Assembly (NCBI GenBank): GCA_029556545.1
Contig: JAKQEQ010000074.1
Span: 23,076 to 87,075 of the forward strand
Length of the DNA: 64,000 bases
Source: Candidatus Hydrogenedentota bacterium
GTDB taxonomy: Bacteria > Hydrogenedentota > Hydrogenedentia > Hydrogenedentales > JAGMZX01
Direction: 5' to 3'
The position numbers were made by a program, and so were the translations under genes. How positions within the stretch are numbered: the first letter of the stretch is position 1; every line of letters starts with the position of its first letter. The notes below the pieces were generated by a model. The model searched no databases and was not told the DNA's origin. It saw nothing but the letters and a program-made list of their open reading frames with translations. Shown here piece after piece: positions 37,201 to 45,916 of this stretch.

Positions 37201-38390
37201 GCGTCGTCGAGGGTATCGGTGCGGGTCTCATCCTCGCCGTCGGCGGCGGACGGGGCGGCGGAACGCGCGCGGCGCTTGCGGCGGCCATGGCCGAGGCCGA
37301 AGAGGCCGAGCAGCTTGAGGCCGAGGGTGTTGAAGCGCATGAGGCGGCGGACCGCGGGGTCGTTGCGAAGCGCCTCGATTTCGCGGCGCAGGTCGACGCG
37401 CGCGCGGCGGTGTTCCTGGTGGAGGTCATGGACTTGCTTCTCGAAATAGCGCTGCTGGCGCTGTAATTCGGCGACCGCGTCCTGTTGCTGGGCGCGCGCC
37501 TGCTCCAATTGCCCCCGCAGGCGGGCGGTCTCCTGGCGCTCGATGGTCAGCGCGTCCTGCGAGTCTTTGATGCGCTGGTTCATGGTGTCGAGTTGTTTGC
37601 GCAGGGCGTCGATACGCTCGGCCTTGGCGGCCTGGTCCGCGCGGAGTTCCTGGAGCTTGGACTGGGCGACCTTGAGGTGGGCGTCGCCGGTGATGAGGCT
37701 GCTTGCGAGAACCGGCAGGGGCGCTTCGCGGTTCGAGCAGAGGGCCAGGAAGTACTTGGTCGTTTCCGGGCCGTGCATGCGCCAGGGGAGGGGCGTCATG
37801 GGCGCGCCGGGCTCGTAACCGACGGTGCTGCACAGGTGCACCTGTTGCCCCGCGACTTGCACGTGGCGGAACCGGGCTTCGAGCAGTTGGCGGAAATCGT
37901 CCAGGGTGTACTCGATGACGTGATGGGGATTGACCTTGTCGGCGTCATAGGGGAAATCGATGTTCGGGGTGCTCACCAGCAGGACGCCGTCGGGTTCGAG
38001 GAGTTCGCGGACGGCATCGAGCATCTTGAGGGGTTCGGCGATGTGTTCGAGGACCTCGAAACAGGTTACGCAGCCGAATGGGGCGGGGTGCGCGGCCCGG
38101 ACGCGGTCGACGAGGTCGTCGGCGCAGAGGTCGCCCACGACAAACTGGAGATTGGCGGGCCCGTAGGCGCTTTGGGCGAAGGCGACGGCCTCCTCCGACA
38201 CGTCCACGCCTACGACTGTGGCCGCGACCTCGGCCAGAAGCGCGGCGCCGTAGCCCGCGCCTGAGCCGAGATCGAGGGCGGCGCGGCCTTGGGCGAACTC
38301 GCGCGCGAGCATGTATCGCGTGCGGTGCTCGAGTTCGAGCAGTTCGAGCCCCTTTTTCCCCGGTATGAGGCGCTCACCCGTGTATTCCAT
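34272..38390 (-). CDS. Multidomain methyltransferase-GT2-GT2-GT4 protein
   Basis: 1372 residues, complete. Residues 1-230: class I SAM methyltransferase (RAALDLGSGAGYGAALLAEV, CFEVLEHIAEPLKMLDAVRE). Residues 235-345: long coiled coil (LRKQLDTMNQRIKDSQDALT). Residues about 441-660: GT2 (VSVIMPTYNRGAKINEPIES, LIAYLDSDNHWLDDY). Residues about 677-910: second GT2 (VSVVIPVFNQLDLTRACMRS, YIVLLNNDTEVTPRWLEPLI). Residues about 977-1345: GT4 (LNVGIVSIWYVRG, EGLGLPITEALACGLPALIS). Such chains assemble several linkages of one glycan repeat on a single protein, with the methyltransferase perhaps capping the chain end. Overall order known in O-antigen chain-length regulators such as WbdA/WbdD is similar in spirit. 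C-terminal FGEQG derives from a dispersed repeat. Confidence 0.87.
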   Translation of the reverse strand: MEYTGERLIPGKKGLELLELEHRTRYMLAREFAQGRAALDLGSGAGYGAALLAEVAATVVGVDVSEEAVAFAQSAYGPANLQFVVGDLCADDLVDRVRAAHPAPFGCVTCFEVLEHIAEPLKMLDAVRELLEPDGVLLVSTPNIDFPYDADKVNPHHVIEYTLDDFRQLLEARFRHVQVAGQQVHLCSTVGYEPGAPMTPLPWRMHGPETTKYFLALCSNREAPLPVLASSLITGDAHLKVAQSKLQELRADQAAKAERIDALRKQLDTMNQRIKDSQDALTIERQETARLRGQLEQARAQQQDAVAELQRQQRYFEKQVHDLHQEHRRARVDLRREIEALRNDPAVRRLMRFNTLGLKLLGLFGLGHGRRKRRARSAAPSAADGEDETRTDTLDDADRLSFEQVLDRTRANRARAKSMALLPDTARARLRDELRRRPQDTLVSVIMPTYNRGAKINEPIESVLRQDYKNWELLIVDDGGTDNTREVVAAYQEKHPNIHYHRIEHEGVSAARDTALHAAKGDLIAYLDSDNHWLDDYLLFMVHALKTTAAPCAYAALRIIDHDDAGKAYLRRRNFNLEALQRNNFIDINIFMHHRRLFDELGGFDRDLRRWVDWDLILRYVSHYDPVAVPLVGAVYNRQKKLNQITLDEPQAYKFKVLNKHLIDWPRLEAELPNRTPRLVSVVIPVFNQLDLTRACMRSLFNTDAGRPFEAVLVDNGSDDDTKRGLDALARDYPQLRIVTNYENYWFALGNNIGVANTTGEYIVLLNNDTEVTPRWLEPLIAPLESDPDVGAVGPKLLYADGTVQAAGFVFSDRSKIPYHVYRNAPADAPYVNKPRGFQALTGACLAVRAADFIALRGLDPVYANGCEDLDFCFALRFNRGKRLLYAPASVVYHHEGKTEGRNRAILYNRATFVGRWGPQVDPDDARLYAEDGFEVAEYFKPGREPDGETAAYVPELRARAEAGPTAAPPPPLDPARTLNVGIVSIWYVRGVTFVAGQLARALESDAIRTHVLARWESHRFDNSGPIAHPRVTNGGDDPTPKETVAWARANALDLVIFFEAHPKDWKRVDALQAAGIRVMVYEHLDVMRWEHIDKYARFDAALGVTFHTRDVFREHFPNMPFLLIPWGIPPEAVPAPVNREDDRLHFIHVAGWGGYNNRKNTDTLVRAFAKAAPNNAVLHFHTQAPIDQYGNDCAALLRDTQRFRVHQGTIPDIFDAYRDKDMLLWPSKREGLGLPITEALACGLPALISDGYMMKQWIIPGEHGLVVPARPESGRMFLPEVYVDEDQLAAAIRALCEDPRQIARFKENVRRDRDLWLWTWQPDVFREQLIRFLTEPGYRPPDDLRYIPDPVLQFEQRRRAAFGEQGLPGRA

Positions 38391-38505
38391 CTTTCGGAGC
38401 TCCCTGCTTGTCGGCGGTAGCGGAAAAGCAACCCTGCGATTCGAGTACTCTATCGTATCGCGGCGCGGGCCCTCCAGTCACGGAACCGGGCCGTCTCGCG
38501 GGGTG

Positions 38506-40824
38506 TCAGCGGGTCTTGCCGCCCAGCAGCGCATGGTACGCGAGTTCGAGCCGATCGCACAGGGCCGCCGGACTGAAGCGGCGGAGGTAGAGGCGGCGCG
38601 CCGCCTCGCCGTGGACGGCGTCGGATGCGCGGAGGCAGCCCAGCGCTCGGGCCACGGTCTCGGCGCGCGCCAGATCCACCGGCAGCACGGCGCGGTCGCG
38701 CGCGAATTCGGCGAATATGCCCTTTGGCGCCGCGAGCACCGGTACGCCCGCCGCGAGGAAATGCACGAGCGCCGGGGGGATGGCCGCGTATCGGGCGGTG
38801 TGGTCGTCGTTTCCGGCGTAAAGCACGGCGTCCGCGATTGCCGCGGCCTCGATGGTGTCCCTGGGGGTCAGGACTTTCCATCCCGCGTTTGTCGTGGTTG
38901 AGAGCGGACCCGTAAGTGACGATGAATCAGAGTCGTTCGTGAGTACCGCGAGGACGCGGTCGCGGCTGCGGAATCCCGCGCGCGCGCGAAGTGATGCGCG
39001 TTGCCGGAGCGTTTCGGAGACGGACTCGGTATCCACCGGAAAGCCGCTGTCGAACGGCGCGACGCGGCGGTCCGCGCCGCCGGTCGTGTGGCGTGGGGAA
39101 CACCTGTCGGGTGAGGGCGGGGATTGCTCCCATAGCACCGGCAGATCGGGCGACGCCTCGGTCGCGATCATGCAGGCGCGGTCACCGAGGGCAAGTGCGA
39201 AATCCGCGTCGTGAAGCGCCTCGGTGGCGGCGGGCCGCGCTTCTTCTTCGCCGCCCGGCAAGAGGACTGCTTGGCCGCTCTTGCCGTGGGCGGACCACGC
39301 GCGGACCACCGCGTACGCCTTTTGGGCCGCGTCCTTGTCCGAAGCGAAGGCGAGCACCGCGAGTGCGCGGTCTTCCCGGCGGTCGTGGCGCGCGACAGCT
39401 GCGTCATAACAGGCGCGCCGTCTCGCGCGGATGGATGCCGTGGTTCGCGCGTTGAGGCGGCGCTGTTGCGAGATTTGGGCCACGGCGGGGTTGCGGACAT
39501 AGAGGGCGAGGGGCAAGTCCACGAAAATGGGCGATTCCCGGAAGAGGTAACGGAGCAGCAGGTCCCAATCCTGCAACTTCGGCAGGTCCGCCGTGAAGCT
39601 ACCCAAGGTCTCGGTTAGTGCAAGGCGATGGAAGAACGTGTTGAGGTCAATGAAATTGTGGCGCGCCAGGCGCTCGTAACTGAAGGCGCGCGGGGGCCAT
39701 GGCCGGAGGCGCGGTCCCGCCTCGCCGCCGAGGGTCACGTCCGTATAGTCCGCATAGGCGGCCATCGCGGCGGGGCGGTCCGCCATGACGTTGCACATGA
39801 CTTCGAGATACGCCGGGTGCCACAGGTTGTCGGAATCGAGGTAGGCCACGTACTCGCCGTGCGCCCGCGCAAGACCCGCATTGCGCGCCGCGGCCGCGCC
39901 TTCGTGCCGTAACGAAATCCACCGCACCCGTGGATCGCCGATGGCCGCCACGACCGCCGCGCTGTCATCCGTGCCGCCATCGTCGCAGACGAGCAGTTCC
40001 CAGTGGGGCCACGTCTGATCTCGCACGGAGCGCACCGCGTCCGGCAGAAGGGCCGCTCTGTTGAACGTGGGCATAATGACGCTCACAAGGGGTTCGGCGC
40101 CGGGCGTCCACGTTCTCGCCATCAAGGGGGCCAGCACGCCGGGCGTCGCGTCCAGCCGTGCGCGCAGCGCCACGGAATTCGTGCGGGCGGCAATGTCCGA
40201 GAGACGTTCGGCGAAGAGCGTGTCGCGGCAGTGTGCTTGGAATCTGGTCAGCGCCGCCGCCGCGCCGTCTTGCCAACCGGCGGCTGCAAGGTCCTCCACG
40301 GCCACGCAGTCCCAGAGGGCGGCCTCGTCCAGCACGACCCGGGCATCCTCGGACGGCAGGTGGAATTCCGCCTTTGCGAGCCGCAGTCGCCCGGCGACGC
40401 GGCGCAACATTACCCCGAGCCGCCACCAGGGGCCGCGATCCCAAGCGTCAAGGCACGCCCCGAACAGCGTCAGGCATTCCCGGGCTGAGGCGGTCACCGC
40501 CGCATCGCCGGCGTCCAAATCCGCGGCGTCTTGTGTGGGCTTCGCGAGGTCTTGCGCGAGGGCGGACTCGAAGCGCGCGAATGCCGCGCGGGCGTTGTTC
40601 AGCGCGTCGGTACGGGGCATCATGCGCAGGGAGAAGCCCAGTCGCGCCCAACGGTGTTGCTCGAAGGCGGTCATGGCCGCGGCCAGTGCTTCGAGCCAAG
40701 CCGCATAGCGGGCGCGGTCGAGGGCATGCCGGACCGCCGCGGCGCGGTCCTGGTTTGTGGTGTGCGCCCTGCTCAAGAAATCGACTGTGGGCATGGTCGA
40801 CCCGGCAACACCGCTTCCGATCAT
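38506..40824 (-). CDS. Glycosyltransferase (GT2) with N-terminal helical and C-terminal GT-like domains
   Basis: 772 residues from the ATG at 40824 (GGAG upstream). Residues 1-240 are helical and rich in Ala/Arg, with no recognised family. The GT2 core at about 245-480 has LVSVIMPTFNRAALLPDAVR, LVCDDGGTDDSAAVV and YVAYLDSDNLWHPAYLEVMC (DxD site). The C-terminal region (about 560-772) ends IPPALVHFLAAGVPVLAAPK, like the donor half of GT4 or CgeB-like enzymes. It precedes the giant multidomain transferase, and both GT2 modules share the 'DSDN.W' variant, suggesting a common origin. Confidence 0.8.
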   Translation of the reverse strand: MIGSGVAGSTMPTVDFLSRAHTTNQDRAAAVRHALDRARYAAWLEALAAAMTAFEQHRWARLGFSLRMMPRTDALNNARAAFARFESALAQDLAKPTQDAADLDAGDAAVTASARECLTLFGACLDAWDRGPWWRLGVMLRRVAGRLRLAKAEFHLPSEDARVVLDEAALWDCVAVEDLAAAGWQDGAAAALTRFQAHCRDTLFAERLSDIAARTNSVALRARLDATPGVLAPLMARTWTPGAEPLVSVIMPTFNRAALLPDAVRSVRDQTWPHWELLVCDDGGTDDSAAVVAAIGDPRVRWISLRHEGAAAARNAGLARAHGEYVAYLDSDNLWHPAYLEVMCNVMADRPAAMAAYADYTDVTLGGEAGPRLRPWPPRAFSYERLARHNFIDLNTFFHRLALTETLGSFTADLPKLQDWDLLLRYLFRESPIFVDLPLALYVRNPAVAQISQQRRLNARTTASIRARRRACYDAAVARHDRREDRALAVLAFASDKDAAQKAYAVVRAWSAHGKSGQAVLLPGGEEEARPAATEALHDADFALALGDRACMIATEASPDLPVLWEQSPPSPDRCSPRHTTGGADRRVAPFDSGFPVDTESVSETLRQRASLRARAGFRSRDRVLAVLTNDSDSSSLTGPLSTTTNAGWKVLTPRDTIEAAAIADAVLYAGNDDHTARYAAIPPALVHFLAAGVPVLAAPKGIFAEFARDRAVLPVDLARAETVARALGCLRASDAVHGEAARRLYLRRFSPAALCDRLELAYHALLGGKTR

Positions 40825-40892
40825 TCTGGGGAACTCCGTACCGCGGCCCCGTTACGCATCATTGCCGCACATCACGCCTCCGGGCGGCGCGT

Positions 40893-41810
40893 CTAGGGTT
40901 CGCACACCACCCGAAAACCGACGCGGGGACTCGAGGTGTTCTCGGATAGTCCCGCGCGGAACGCGCACCGCAGCGACATGGCCGTCGAGTTCGCGGAACC
41001 GCCGCGAATGACGCGGTAGCCGATGGTCGGCGTCCGTTCCGCCTCGCCGTAGGGGGCATAGAGATCGTCGCACCATTCCCACACGTTGCCGAGCATGTCG
41101 TGGAGGCCCCAAGGATTTAGCGCAAGCTGGCCCACGGCGCGCGGGAGACCGTCCGGCACGTTCGCGCGACACCAACTGTGCTCCGTCAGCGCGGCTGGGG
41201 CCTCGCCGAAATAGAACGTCGAATCCGTTCCCGCGCGGCACGCGTACTCCCACTCGGCTTCCGTCGGGAGGCGACAGCGCATGCCCGCGCGAACGCTGAG
41301 ATTCTTCAGGAACCCCTGGCATTCCTCCCAAGTCATCGACGCGGCTGGTTTTGCCATTTCCTCGGCGCCCAGTTCGCTGGTCCGCGCCGTGGCGCCCTGC
41401 ACGTCGATCCACTGTCCCCACGTTACCTCGGTCTTGCTCATCCAGAACCCGCTGTGAAAACGGCGCTCGACCACGGGCTGCTCATCGGCGAACCACTCGG
41501 GTAAGCCTCCCAGTCGCGCCGCCGTCTCTTCGGCGTTCGTCGTCGAGCCTTGCATGTAAGCGCCCGGCGGAATCCAGACGAAATCGATGCCGCCCAGGGT
41601 TTGTGTGGCGCCCGGCGCGGGCGAGTCGGCCCGAGCCGAGGGGCGCGTCTCGGTCGCGTCGGGGCCGGTCTCGGTCGCGTGCCGCCCCCGGTCGCCGCAC
41701 GATCCGGCAACCAGCGCCGCCGCCACGGCAAGCAGATACAGCGCTTGCGCGCGTCCGCCGCGGAACGGCGAAGCCGGCCTCCAGGTCTCGCTGTTGTTCA
41801 TGCGGTGCAT
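40893..41810 (-). CDS. SUMF1/FGE-like lipoprotein without catalytic cysteines
   Basis: 305 residues from the ATG at 41810 (41801 is also possible). Lipoprotein signal QALYLLAVAAALVAGSC. The formylglycine-generating-enzyme fold is clear: IPPGAYMQGSTTNAEE, FHSGFWMSKTEVTWGQWIDV, CRLPTEAEWEYACRAGTD, LGNVWEWCDDLYAPYGEAER and VIRGGSANSTAMSLRCAFRA then GFRVVC. True FGEs carry two Cys in the 'RGGSY.C....C' segment; here they are replaced by Asn/Ser/Thr, so it should not oxidise sulfatase cysteines. Probably a sugar-, peptide- or cell-wall-binding use of the C-lectin-like fold. Confidence 0.85.
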   Translation of the reverse strand: MHRMNNSETWRPASPFRGGRAQALYLLAVAAALVAGSCGDRGRHATETGPDATETRPSARADSPAPGATQTLGGIDFVWIPPGAYMQGSTTNAEETAARLGGLPEWFADEQPVVERRFHSGFWMSKTEVTWGQWIDVQGATARTSELGAEEMAKPAASMTWEECQGFLKNLSVRAGMRCRLPTEAEWEYACRAGTDSTFYFGEAPAALTEHSWCRANVPDGLPRAVGQLALNPWGLHDMLGNVWEWCDDLYAPYGEAERTPTIGYRVIRGGSANSTAMSLRCAFRAGLSENTSSPRVGFRVVCEP

Positions 41811-41824
41811 AAGGCGCCTTATGT
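41809..41824. promoter_or_regulatory. 16-bp palindrome at a start codon
   Basis: CATAAGGCGCCTTATG is a perfect palindrome that includes the ATG and ribosome site (AAGG) of the SUMF1-like gene. It could be an operator or an mRNA hairpin hiding the start. Confidence 0.4.
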
Positions 41825-42030
41825 AAAGGACATACCCATACGGCGCCGTGGGTATGCTCAACCCACGTGCGTATCCGAAAAAGCGGGAATCTTGTGCCCG
41901 CCAGCCGTGCCAACATGTTCGATCATGGCATGAAACCCTCGGATAGTGCAATGGGCCGCGATGACTGCGGTATCGCCCTCGATTGTCTCCTCGGTACGTT
42001 CGGCGAGCGCCGCGCCGCGGCAGTCGCGCG

Positions 42031-42059
42031 GTGACGGCCCGCGTGGATTCCTGTACAAT
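42031..42059 (+). promoter_or_regulatory. Sigma-70 promoter of M23 peptidase gene
   Basis: GTGACG, 17 nt, TACAAT, ending 30 nt before the GTG at 42089. Both boxes match 4-5 of 6 consensus positions. Confidence 0.5.
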
Positions 42060-42088
42060 CCCGCTGGTTCGGATGAGGAACGCGGAAG

Positions 42089-42604
42089 GTGGGAACATAC
42101 GACGCATGGATGCGCGCGGGGCGGTTCGCGCTGATCGCGCTGGTTCTATGGTTCGGGGCGGGTTGTGCGCGGTCGCGCCCCGAGCACGCGCCGCCGGTGC
42201 CGCCCGTGCCCGTGTACGCGCCGCCCAACATGTGGCCGGTGCCGGTTGTGGGGCCGCGCGTCACGTCCGAGTTTGGCGACCCGCGGGGCGGCGGCCGTTT
42301 CCACGCGGGCATCGACATCGGCGTGCCGCTGGATACGCCCGTGATGGCGACGGCGGACGGCGTGGTGACGTTCGCCGGGACGCAGGGCAGTTACGGGACC
42401 CTCGTGGTTCTGCGGCATCGCGCGCCATTCGATACGGCCTACGCGCATTTGAGCGCGGCGGTGGTCTGCGTGGGACAGCAGGTATTGCGCGGTCAGGTGA
42501 TTGCGCGGTCGGGATGCAGCGGGAACGCCACGGGGCCGCACCTGCATTATGAGGTCCGCGTCGACGGCAGGGCGGTGAATCCGCGGCCGTACCTGCCGCG
42601 ATAG
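42089..42604 (+). CDS. M23 family peptidase (LysM-less lytic endopeptidase), lipoprotein
   Basis: 171 residues from a GTG at 42089, or 164 from the ATG at 42110. Signal and lipobox LIALVLWFGAGC, then a Pro-rich spacer and the M23 domain: FHAGIDIGVPL (first zinc His and Asp), YGTLVVLRHRAPFDTAYAHL (second region) and GNATGPHLHYEVRVDGRAVN (HxH zinc ligand). It likely cuts peptidoglycan cross-bridges in the periplasm or serves as a NlpD-like amidase activator, though here the zinc ligands are intact so it may be active. Confidence 0.88.
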   Translation: MGTYDAWMRAGRFALIALVLWFGAGCARSRPEHAPPVPPVPVYAPPNMWPVPVVGPRVTSEFGDPRGGGRFHAGIDIGVPLDTPVMATADGVVTFAGTQGSYGTLVVLRHRAPFDTAYAHLSAAVVCVGQQVLRGQVIARSGCSGNATGPHLHYEVRVDGRAVNPRPYLPR

Positions 42605-42627
42605 GCCGAACTGTGGAGAGAGATCGT

Positions 42628-42999
42628 ATGGCATCGGAGCCGGAACAGGAACTGATCGAGACGCAGCGGGCGCTCGAAGGCCGCTGGGGCGTGAAACCGC
42701 CGCTCGTGACGGACGAGGCCTTGAATCGCCGGTTGCTGCTCGAAGCGTTGGCCGAACGCATCCGCTACCTGTTCGAGCACGATTACAACCGCCTGCTCAC
42801 GGGGTTATACCTGCTGGACGTGAACGAGTCGCAGTACCAGGCCGCGTTGGCGCGGCCCGACCTCGATGCGAAGGCGTTCGCGCTGGCGGAGATGATTCTC
42901 GAACGCGAGACGCGCCGGGTGCTCACGTGGTTGAAGTATGCCTCGAAGCGCGCGGCCGATGCCGCGCCGCCGATGCTCGAGGAGCACGACGACCGCTGA
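42628..42999 (+). CDS. Conserved hypothetical helical protein
   Basis: 123 residues from the ATG at 42628 (GGAG 12 nt upstream; GTG 42613 also possible). Almost entirely helical and acidic (ETQRALEGRWGVKPPLVTDE, AERIRYLFEHDYNRLLTGLY, LDVNESQYQAALARPDLDAK). No motif known to me; the gene directly follows the M23 gene and likely shares its transcript, which ends at the hairpin 43015-43040. Confidence 0.6.
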   Translation: MASEPEQELIETQRALEGRWGVKPPLVTDEALNRRLLLEALAERIRYLFEHDYNRLLTGLYLLDVNESQYQAALARPDLDAKAFALAEMILERETRRVLTWLKYASKRAADAAPPMLEEHDDR

Positions 43000-43014
43000 G
43001 CGAGGGAAAATGAA

Positions 43015-43040
43015 AAGGCCCCCGTCGCGGCGGGGGCCTT
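43015..43040. terminator. Bidirectional terminator hairpin
   Basis: AAGGCCCCCG and CGGGGGCCTT pair over 10 bp with a 6-nt loop, located between the convergent hypothetical gene and the porin gene. A-rich and T-rich sides make it work both ways. Confidence 0.7.
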
Positions 43041-43061
43041 CCCGGGTTACTCGGCTCGAAA

Positions 43062-44666
43062 TCAGAACTTGATCTGCGTGTCGAAGTAGATGTAGTCCAT
43101 GTCGTCGTCATCGGTGCCGGCGAGCAATTCGTGGCCGTTCTTGAGCACGAAGCTGCCGTCGCGGACGCCGTCGCCGGTGAAGAGACGCTCCCAGCCGATA
43201 CGGACCCACCAGTCTTTCGAGTACTTGTAGAGCAGCCAGGCGTGGGCCATGTAGCCGATGTCGTCCGCGGCCTCTTCCGTCCAGAAGCTGAGGGTGGGCG
43301 CATAGGGCACGTGATAGCCGCCGAGGCGGAAGCCGGCGGGCCAGTGGAACGGGTCGTTTATGCCGAAATAGGCGAGGTTGAGTCCGAGCGTAACGGCGTC
43401 GGTGATTTGGGCCGTGGCGCCGGCGCGCACTTGGTGGAAGTTGGTCATGGCCGACGCGCCGCCGAGGATGTCGATGTTGGCGCTGTACCAGACGCCGGAG
43501 AAGATGCGGTTGAAGGCGAGGCTCGTTTCGGGCTTGTCGAAGGGGTTCAGCCAGTCCCAGAACGAGATATCGCGGTTGTCGTCGCCGGAGAAATACGCGC
43601 CGCCGACGTAGACCCGGGGCTTCATCTTCGTGTCGGCGAAGGTGTAGCCGACCTCGAAGTCGGCGCCCCAGGCGTCATAGTTGGCGCGGTTGTCGGCGTA
43701 GAAGGTGAACGGCGTCTGGGTATAGAGCGTGAAGACGCCCGTGGTCGGGTTGAAGAGGTAAGGCATCGCGCGGCCCCACTGATAGGCAAGTTGCAGGTCG
43801 TAATCGAAGTTGCCGGCCTTGCCGTCGAGGTGGAGGCCCAACGTTTGCAGGTAGGTCGAATCGTAATCGTCGAGGCCGACTACGCCTTCGACCCATTCCC
43901 AGAACAGGCCGCGGTTGGTGAGGCGGATGTCCGTGCCGTCGTGCAGCAGCAAGTAGTATAGTTCGATGGTAAGATTATCGATTCCCTTGTACGCGCCCCA
44001 GACGCCGTAGAAGTCGATGTCGTCATCGCCGAAGGCGGTGAAACGCTCGGCGAGCTTGGTCCACCACGCATCGACCGTGAAATCCTCGTGAGCGTAAGTG
44101 GCGCGGACGCCGTCGTAGGAAATGCCGAGGGTGGGCGAAACGCGGCTGCCGACGAGCCAGCTCTCGCCGAAGATCAGTTCCTGCCGGCCCACGCGCAGCG
44201 AGACCGGGTAGCCGAACATCTCCTTGGCCTCGATATAGGCCTGGAACACCTCGACGTCGTCGCCGGTCCAGGCGCGGCTGTCGACGCCGGTGATGTAGTT
44301 CGAGCGGAACTCATTGCCGAGGGCGTTGGTCTCGCCCCAGAGGCCCCAGGACTCGAACTCGATGAAGGCCGTGACCTGGTCCGTGAAGTCCGCCGTGATG
44401 TTCAGCGTCGTGCGTTGCTCGACGAAGGTGCGGTCGGAGCCGCGATTGTCCGCGTCGTAAACACTGGTCAGGCCGAACAAGCCGAGTGCGCGTTCGGGTA
44501 CGGTTGCGGTGGGAAACCGCAACTCGCGTCCGATGCCGGTAGTTACGCCGTTGCCGAAGTAGCGGCCCCGAATGCGGATTTCGCCACCGATGTCGACATT
44601 CTGCAAGTCGGCGAGGGCCGATGCCATGAGTGTGAGTGCAAGTGCACCAATGATAAGTCCGCGCAT
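43062..44666 (-). CDS. Outer-membrane beta-barrel porin (alginate export-like)
   Basis: 534 residues from the ATG at 44666 (GGAGGGAACC upstream). Signal peptide MRGLIIGALALTLMASALA. The mature part is alternating amphipathic strands with Gly/Asn/Asp turns and aromatic girdles (IRIRGRYFGNG, FQAYIEAKEMFGYPVSLRVG, RQELIFGESWLVGS) and ends YIYFDTQIKF with a C-terminal Phe, the outer-membrane assembly signal. The RxGRQEL motif is typical of alginate_exp/DcaP-like 18-stranded porins. It probably takes up or exports glycans or small solutes. Confidence 0.87.
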   Translation of the reverse strand: MRGLIIGALALTLMASALADLQNVDIGGEIRIRGRYFGNGVTTGIGRELRFPTATVPERALGLFGLTSVYDADNRGSDRTFVEQRTTLNITADFTDQVTAFIEFESWGLWGETNALGNEFRSNYITGVDSRAWTGDDVEVFQAYIEAKEMFGYPVSLRVGRQELIFGESWLVGSRVSPTLGISYDGVRATYAHEDFTVDAWWTKLAERFTAFGDDDIDFYGVWGAYKGIDNLTIELYYLLLHDGTDIRLTNRGLFWEWVEGVVGLDDYDSTYLQTLGLHLDGKAGNFDYDLQLAYQWGRAMPYLFNPTTGVFTLYTQTPFTFYADNRANYDAWGADFEVGYTFADTKMKPRVYVGGAYFSGDDNRDISFWDWLNPFDKPETSLAFNRIFSGVWYSANIDILGGASAMTNFHQVRAGATAQITDAVTLGLNLAYFGINDPFHWPAGFRLGGYHVPYAPTLSFWTEEAADDIGYMAHAWLLYKYSKDWWVRIGWERLFTGDGVRDGSFVLKNGHELLAGTDDDDMDYIYFDTQIKF

Positions 44667-44817
44667 ACTGGTTCCCTCCGGTAACACCCCGATTCTTCCA
44701 AAAACAGCCCCGACCGGCGGGCCTACGCTCCCGCCGACGTTCCTAATCATAGCGAATGACCGACCGGTAAGTAAAGGATCTTAACGGACAGTTGTCAGCT
44801 AGGCCCCGTCGACGCCG

Positions 44818-45747
44818 TTACGAGGCTACTTGATCCAGCAGGCGTTGCACCGCGTCGCGATGCGGCATGGACGGTTGCGCGCCCGGGACGGTGGCGGCAA
44901 GGGCGCCCGCGGCATTGGCGAAACGGAGCGCGGGCCGTTTGGGCAGCGCGTTCCAAGCCAGCGCGAGGGCGGCGGTGAATGCATCGCCCGCAGCGGTGGT
45001 GTCAACAACCTCGACCTTGAAGGCGGTGGCGTAGATTTCCTCGTCGCCGAGGTAAAGCGCGCCGCGCGCGCCGAGTTTCATGACTACCTCGGGGGCGCCC
45101 GCCGCGCGGAGTTGCTCGGCGGCCCTGCGGGCATCGTCCAGCGACGCCACGGCGATTCCGGTCAGGGCCTCGGCCTCGGTTTCGTTCGGCGAGACGAGGT
45201 CGGCCTTCGCGAGCAGGGCCGCCGGAACGGCCTGTGCGGGTCCAGCATCGAGGACCGACAGTACGCTGTGCTTGCGCGCGATATCGAGCGTCTTCTCGAC
45301 GGTGATCAAGGGGATTTCGAGTTGCAGCAGGACGGCGTCCGCGCCGGCGATCAATGGCTCGATCTCGATGATGTCCTCGGGTAGCAGGCCGGAGTTCGCG
45401 GCGGGCGTCACGACGATTGCGTTCTGGCCCTCGTCCGCTACGAGGATAACGGCGGTCCCGGTAGGTTCCGTCGGGTGGGTCTTGAGATAGGTGACGTCCA
45501 CCCCGGCGTCCGCGAGCCCCTGGCGCTGCATGGCGCCGAAGGCGTCGTGGCCTACACATCCGATAAACGTCGTCTTCGCGCCGAGTCGCGCCGCGGCGAC
45601 GGCCTGATTCGCGCCCTTGCCGCCCGTGACGGTCATGAAGGAGCGCCCGATGAGCGACTCGCCGGGCTTGGGGCAGCGATGCACGCGCGTGACAAGGTCG
45701 ATATTGGCGCTGCCAACGACGACGATTTCTCGTTCAGGCAAGTTCAT
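44818..45747 (-). CDS. rbsK: Ribokinase
   Basis: 309 residues from the ATG at 45747 (GAGGACTTCCGC before it). PfkB-family carbohydrate kinase: N-terminal [20 protein letters not shown], the glycine-rich [16 protein letters not shown], the active-site [20 protein letters not shown]. The GGKGAN motif and NID start are those of ribokinases (ATP + D-ribose to ribose 5-phosphate). Other sugars are possible since no rbs transport genes lie beside it. Confidence 0.92.
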   Translation of the reverse strand: MNLPEREIVVVGSANIDLVTRVHRCPKPGESLIGRSFMTVTGGKGANQAVAAARLGAKTTFIGCVGHDAFGAMQRQGLADAGVDVTYLKTHPTEPTGTAVILVADEGQNAIVVTPAANSGLLPEDIIEIEPLIAGADAVLLQLEIPLITVEKTLDIARKHSVLSVLDAGPAQAVPAALLAKADLVSPNETEAEALTGIAVASLDDARRAAEQLRAAGAPEVVMKLGARGALYLGDEEIYATAFKVEVVDTTAAGDAFTAALALAWNALPKRPALRFANAAGALAATVPGAQPSMPHRDAVQRLLDQVAS

Positions 45748-45916
45748 GCGGAAGTCCTCGATGTACCGACCGCTTTCTCCGGCCACGACGCATAGTACAC
45801 CCTTCGCGGAGGCTTTCCGAAATTCGCGGCGATACGTTCTTGTGGGACGCTCCTCGGAAGTGCTAAAAGAAGACTTTGGATTACGTCAGCGTCCTGATGA
45901 GTCGGGGGACATTGCC

